Origin: Casuarius casuarius
Taxonomy: Eukaryota > Chordata > Aves > Casuariiformes > Casuariidae
Length of the DNA: 64,000 nt
Assembly (NCBI GenBank): GCA_003342895.1
Contig: PTFA01000279.1
Span: 574,805-638,804 of the forward strand
Direction of reading: 5' to 3'
A program made the translations under genes and the position numbers. Shown here piece after piece: positions 59,557 to 64,000 of this stretch. A model generated the notes under the pieces. That model was given only the letters and a program-made list of their open reading frames with translations. It did no database searches and was not told the origin of the DNA. Each line of letters starts with the position of its first letter. Positions within the stretch are counted from its first letter, which is position 1.

Positions 59557-62500
59557 CACCATCATCGCATCTTTTTCCTGTGAAGAATGCAAGAACTGTG
59601 ACTTAATCTGTCATGGACTGGCATGTTTTAAAGGCACTTCACCAAGAAAGCTTGGATGAAAACATTCTGTTTGCAGTATGTTTGAAAAGCACCTTTTTGT
59701 TGTTGTTGTTGATGATGGATTAATACTTCAGACTTACTGTAAAAGAGGCTTTTTGCAGAGTGGTGCAGGGCAGTGTAGGGGTACTTGAGAACTGTCTGCC
59801 AGTGCTGAATTTGTCATTTTAAACACCATATCTGGCATTGGAGTAGAAGGGAAAGATTTGGTGTAGGAAGAGATGCTTGAAAGAACAGAGGCTGTGAGAT
59901 CTGAGCTATCACAAGCAAAGCCGAACAGCCCATCTGCTAGAGTCTGCCTATACTTTAGCTAGATGTGGGGTATACACATATGTGTAAGGGCAGAACTGCA
60001 GCCCTTCCACCAAAGATTTTGGAATGTAAGGTAGACTAGTTCCAGAAAAGCCGTGGACATAAACTCTTAAAATGACTTTCCACTAGTCTGTTGTTGCCTA
60101 ATGTGGTTTGTAGAGTTGTTAAACTCCTGTGGCTTTCAAGCCTCTTGCTTACAGACCTGTGCATTCAATGCAATGCTGATCCTGCCACTTGTTCCTCCAG
60201 CAATTCTCCTGCATTGCTCTCTTTTCTTGCTCAGGACTGCTTGCTCTGGCCATCTCTATTTTGGGGCCTGGGTATCTCCCTTCCCTTAAATTCTGGTGGA
60301 AAGTCAGACGCTGAGGTTTTTTTTGTTGTCATTTTTTGTTTTTATTTTTATTTTTTGTTTATGTGCTGTAGGGACTGGGGCCTTCCTTAGGGAATTCCCT
60401 CCATAGCACTCCTGGGGCAAGCTGAAGGGGGCTAGCTGCATTTGTTTCTGTTGGAGATTTCTCTGCTAGCAAGACCATGAGCATCCGAGTCCATCTTCTC
60501 AGCAAAAGGAGCGAGCACACTACCCAGTGGATTTCACATTGCAGATGTCTATGCTGCTAGTTTCCACCACACTGGTGAAAGTGGACTGGGAGGGGTGGGT
60601 TAAGTGATTTTTATATTGTGACTACAAAGTGATTTTTTTATATTGTGATTATAAAGTGATTTTTATATTTCCATCCAAAAACCCTCTGAATGAATAAACT
60701 CAGAATAGATGAACCTCACAGATTTTTTGCCGTAATAAAATGCAGTCTGCAAGCCCTGATTGCTTGGAGTGAAGGGGGAAGAGAGCTTGAGAGAAAGAAA
60801 GAGCATCAATACTTAGGGTACAGCAGGTGTTTTGGCTTTCTTGAAGTTGTTGGCCTTACTTGCAGCATGGCTATGCACTCCAGGTGATGGCAATCAGTTC
60901 TGAAGCCACTTCAGTGGCGTGAGGTTGTCCTTTGAGCCTGCCTTGTGGTCATGAAGAGTTTCTCCAGGATGTGGAGGCTGGAAAATTCAGTCCAGGGCTT
61001 CTGGGGACCTTTCTCACTGCCTCTTTGGTTTAGATACAGGGATCATATTGGAAGGAAAACTTTCCTGATCTTCCTAATGTCCTTTCTTCCCGTGTCCTTG
61101 CTTTTCCTTTTGGACCCAGGAAGCTCCAAATACCAGAATAGGGGAGTGATTTAGAAGATGGTCATTTCTGCTGGTGTGACAAGGGCTGGACTCAGCCCCA
61201 AGCCTGTGCCTCTTCTGTGCAGAAATTCCCTGCAGTAATTCAGGAGCTGGCTGGCACCAAATGGATTGGAGGTATGGAGGAGCAGTGTTTCCCTACAGGT
61301 GAGGAGACAAATTTCTAGTAATTTAGGCATGGTCTAGAGTGAGTCCAGAGTGGACACCACAGGGCCCAGGAGCTGGGAGGAGCTGTGAAAATATGCTTTT
61401 CTTCCTACCTTTCCGTGGCAGCTGGGTCTTCTAGTTGTTGCTTTCTTGCTCCCTCAGTAGTCTGGGGAGGAAAATGCATGGGAAAATAATGGGATGTTTT
61501 CTGCCCTTCAAGTAATGTCAAATGCCCCATAGTCATTTAGAGTGGAGAGCAGAATGTATTGACCCACCAGGTCTATCATGGAGTGGGTTTTGGCCAGCAG
61601 CTAGATTGGCTGTCAGAATTATCATTCAGTTATTGTAAATGTGGCTAGAAAATGCAGTCCAAGCTCCCTTCGCTGCTTCAGTATTGCCCACTAATTAAGC
61701 ACCTTTCTGCTGGCAGATGTGTTGTTCTCAGGTCTGCTTATCCTTAACGGAAGTCTTTTTTGCTTGACCCCCCCTTCAAAGATAAGGCCCTTTCAGTGTC
61801 TGTTTCAGTTGACTTTCTGCCATGGATAATTGGATTTTGCATGGTGTGCAGTAGCATTTCAACCATGGGACTGAGAGATGCAGTAGTACAGCTTCTGATT
61901 GTGACAAGGCAAACAGGTCAGTCTTTCCTCTAAGTCTGAGTGTGAAGTGCTGAAAGTCTGTCTCTTGTAATAGGTCAGTCTTTCCATATAATCCCATTAA
62001 GTGAGGTGAGCGGGGAGTGCTCTTCCCAGTGAGTGAGTACGTTTTGGAGCAAGACAATAAGAGAGACCTTTCTGGGTTGGTTTTGTGCTTGAGACAGTGC
62101 CTTGCTTTTAGGAGAAAGTGAAATGAGGAGACATTCCAAGCATCACTGCTTCCTGGCCTGGACTTGCAGACCGGAATGCTGCCTGAAAACAGCAGGCAGC
62201 ACTGTGCCAAAGTCTTGCTTGCTGTTTGTGTTGTGTGGAGAGGAGTGTGCCTGGGGGCATGCAGAAATGTGCCTGGGGCATTTGGGGATCCCAGGCAGGT
62301 GGCTGTGATTTATTCCTGTGCTTTGCTTCTGTTGCCCAAATGCTCTGTAGGATGCTGCACCCCACTTTCTTTGCTAGACATGGGAGTGGCATTATGGTAC
62401 AGAGAGGGATGATTTCTAACTGTGCAGTGGTGCATGTTGGGAGTCTCGGTAGACATTTCTATATAGCACCTGTTAAATTGGATCTGTCATGATATCGGAG

Positions 62501-63200
62501 GTTAGAAGTGCAAGTTCTTTTGTCTTGAAGGACTTGCTCTTTTCTGGCTGTTGTGAACCAAACAGGTCATGCTTTCCAATGGGCTGGGCACTGTTGAACT
62601 CAGTGGGTCACTGCAGCAGCCCAGCTGGTTTGCATGTCTAGCCTTGATTCTACAGAGGCCAAGTTCATAGAAGTCTGTCTCTGGGCTCCCTGGGCAAACC
62701 TGGAGCAGAAAGACCCTCAAATTCCTCCTCTTATCCTCTCTGCAAGGGCTAAACAAGCTTTCTTCAAATAGGTTGCAAAATAAAGAATCAGGTAAGAAGG
62801 GCATTTAGGTAGATCTGGAAGTGTACAGGGTTAGGCCTTTGGATAATTGTGCCTTGGTCATCCAGAGCAAGTGGACATGCAACCGTACTGGGGCTGCTGT
62901 CTGTGCTGCATGCCTGACTTAAACCTGTATGGGAGTCAGTGCAGTGGCTTGTGTCCAGCTGGTAAGACAGAATTGTGTCTTGGACATAGATCTCTACAAG
63001 ACCTGGGGAATTTGCCAGGGTTTTCTCACTGGGACAGTCACTCAGAAGGGCTCTCTGGCAATATTTCAGGGCTTAATATAATGAGTATGGGAGGATTATT
63101 AGCTTTTTACATTAGTATGGAGAAGCGATAGCTCTTCTAAAGTCTGTGCTGAAGGGGGCATTGGGAAAGGCTGACATTTAACTTTCCAAAAAAACTCATT
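59557..63200. other. Region without a supported gene
   Basis: Apart from the AT-rich tandem repeat at 60602, I see no named repeat and no exon with convincing splice sites. Frames such as 61776-62210 (-) and 62847-63131 (+) show no homology. Confidence 0.35.
60602..60672. repeat. AT-rich tandem repeat, about 2.5 copies of a 26-28-bp unit
   Basis: Units of AAGTGATTTTTATATTGTGA plus CTAC/TTAT repeat head to tail with small length changes in the T run. Confidence 0.8.
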
Positions 63201-63521
63201 TCAAGGATTAGTGTAGTGCTCTTCAGAAAAATTTTGAAGTAAGTCATCTAAGAAGTCTGAGGAAAGTGGAACTTCAGGTGGTCTAGGGACCAGAAAGCTA
63301 GGGGATTTCAGTACTGCAGAGGCAGCTGGGGCTGCTAAATGCTGCACAGAGGGGATGATTCTCAGGAGTTGGTTTGCTTCTAGTACATTGGTGAAGTTAT
63401 GTGGGTGGAAGACAAATGTGAGCTCCAGATTTTTAGAGCAGAAAAGGTTTTTCTGTCTTGTTAATGTGTCAGGTCCCATAAACACGCAATCTGTAGACTT
63501 TTTTTGATTTCCAAAAGACAA
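63201..63521 (-). CDS. Putative terminal exon on the - strand, unnamed
   Basis: This 106-codon frame ends at TGA 63201-63203. Its second half looks like real protein: HPHNFTNVLEANQLLRIIPS, FLVPRPPEVPLSSDFLDDL and LQNFSEEHYTNP, with an acidic C-terminus. Possible acceptors on the - strand are AAGTCTACAG (near 63491) and CTAAAAATCTGGAG (near 63423). The rest of the gene would lie beyond the right edge. No family recognised; chance is possible. Confidence 0.3.
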   Translation of the reverse strand: MSFGNQKKSTDCVFMGPDTLTRQKNLFCSKNLELTFVFHPHNFTNVLEANQLLRIIPSVQHLAAPAASAVLKSPSFLVPRPPEVPLSSDFLDDLLQNFSEEHYTNP

Positions 63522-63819
63522 GTTTGAGGTAAGGAACTAATGGCTCCTTTCTATACATCTCCCAGAAAGAGTCAGAGAGAAAGAAACAGCTCTGTATAAC
63601 TCCGGGTCCAGCTCTCTGCCAAGGGATCTGTTGAGTACTTCAGGCCAGGGGTGCTCTTCCCCTGAGGGAGTCACTGTTTCCTACTCACCTGCATTGGTAG
63701 CTGGTTGCTTTGTCATGGTTTGTGTGAAGCTTCTTATCTAGTAAAATAAAGGAAAGTTTTATGTCTCCTGCTCTGGATGAGGATATGACTGTTTTTGGAT
63801 ACTGCTTTCTCTATTGCAG

Positions 63820-63906
63820 CAACCAGGACTTCCCAAGATGAACCCCATGCAGGGACATTTAACGGTGTTAGTCCTCCTTGCAGGCTTCACTTCACTATGC
63901 TGCGTG
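63820..63906 (+). CDS. Putative first coding exon of a secreted protein
   Basis: After the acceptor TTTCTCTATTGCAG (so a 5' UTR exon may precede) an ATG at 63838 encodes MNPMQGHLTVLVLLAGFTSL then CCV, reaching the donor GTG|GTATGTGAG. The core LTVLVLLAGF is a typical signal-peptide h-region and the ATG has A at -3. The remainder of the gene is outside the window, so the product cannot be named. Confidence 0.4.
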
Positions 63907-64000
63907 GTATGTGAGAGACATACAGAAGAATGCTTGCACTTTTCCAGGAGTGTGTGGTCTTTATTGCATTCAAATGTGCTAAAATCAATAGGTCACCTCA

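Overview
This is a piece of a vertebrate nuclear genome, almost certainly from a bird. Genes are split into short exons with phased GT-AG introns. The repeats are CR1 LINEs, including one near-complete copy, plus solo LTRs of an endogenous retrovirus. The gene order APMAP-CST7 in convergent orientation matches human 20p11.21. Roughly forty isolated single 'n' bases are ambiguous calls rather than gaps.

Left part (1-12 kb). After an 8-bp satellite-like array come the last four coding exons of APMAP on the + strand. They end at a stop codon at 3222-3224, and one intron has a GC-AG donor. About 7 kb further on is a complete four-exon cystatin F gene (CST7) on the - strand, reconstructed with all exon phases agreeing. 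It encodes 140 residues. It keeps the inhibitory motifs but lacks the two cysteines that dimerise human cystatin F.

Middle part (19-59 kb). I see no known gene here, but I do see two genes I cannot name. One lies on the + strand and can be read through eight phase-matched exons from an ATG at 22743 to a stop at 59036, giving about 230 residues (helical, charged, no signal peptide). The other lies on the - strand in two exons (25401 to 19874, about 168 residues). Its intron contains the first exons of the + gene, so the two are interleaved. SYNDIG1, the neighbour expected from human synteny, is not visible. Further putative exons lie at 19.8-21.7 kb (+) and 63.2-63.9 kb (both strands).

Repeats. 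Two copies of one LTR family lie in inverted orientation at 25621-26818 (flanked by a perfect 6-bp duplication GATGTC) and 41340-42520. Both appear to be solo LTRs with no internal retroviral sequence. A CR1 of about 3.4 kb occupies 51.9-55.2 kb in antisense, with smaller CR1 tails at 6.4 and 57.5 kb. An unclassified repeat family has copies at 31.3 and 47.4 kb, and a 119-bp sequence occurs twice at 55.65 and 57.02 kb. Extreme low-complexity tracts include a run of 29 C, a run of 17 G and a 56-bp alternating purine-pyrimidine stretch.
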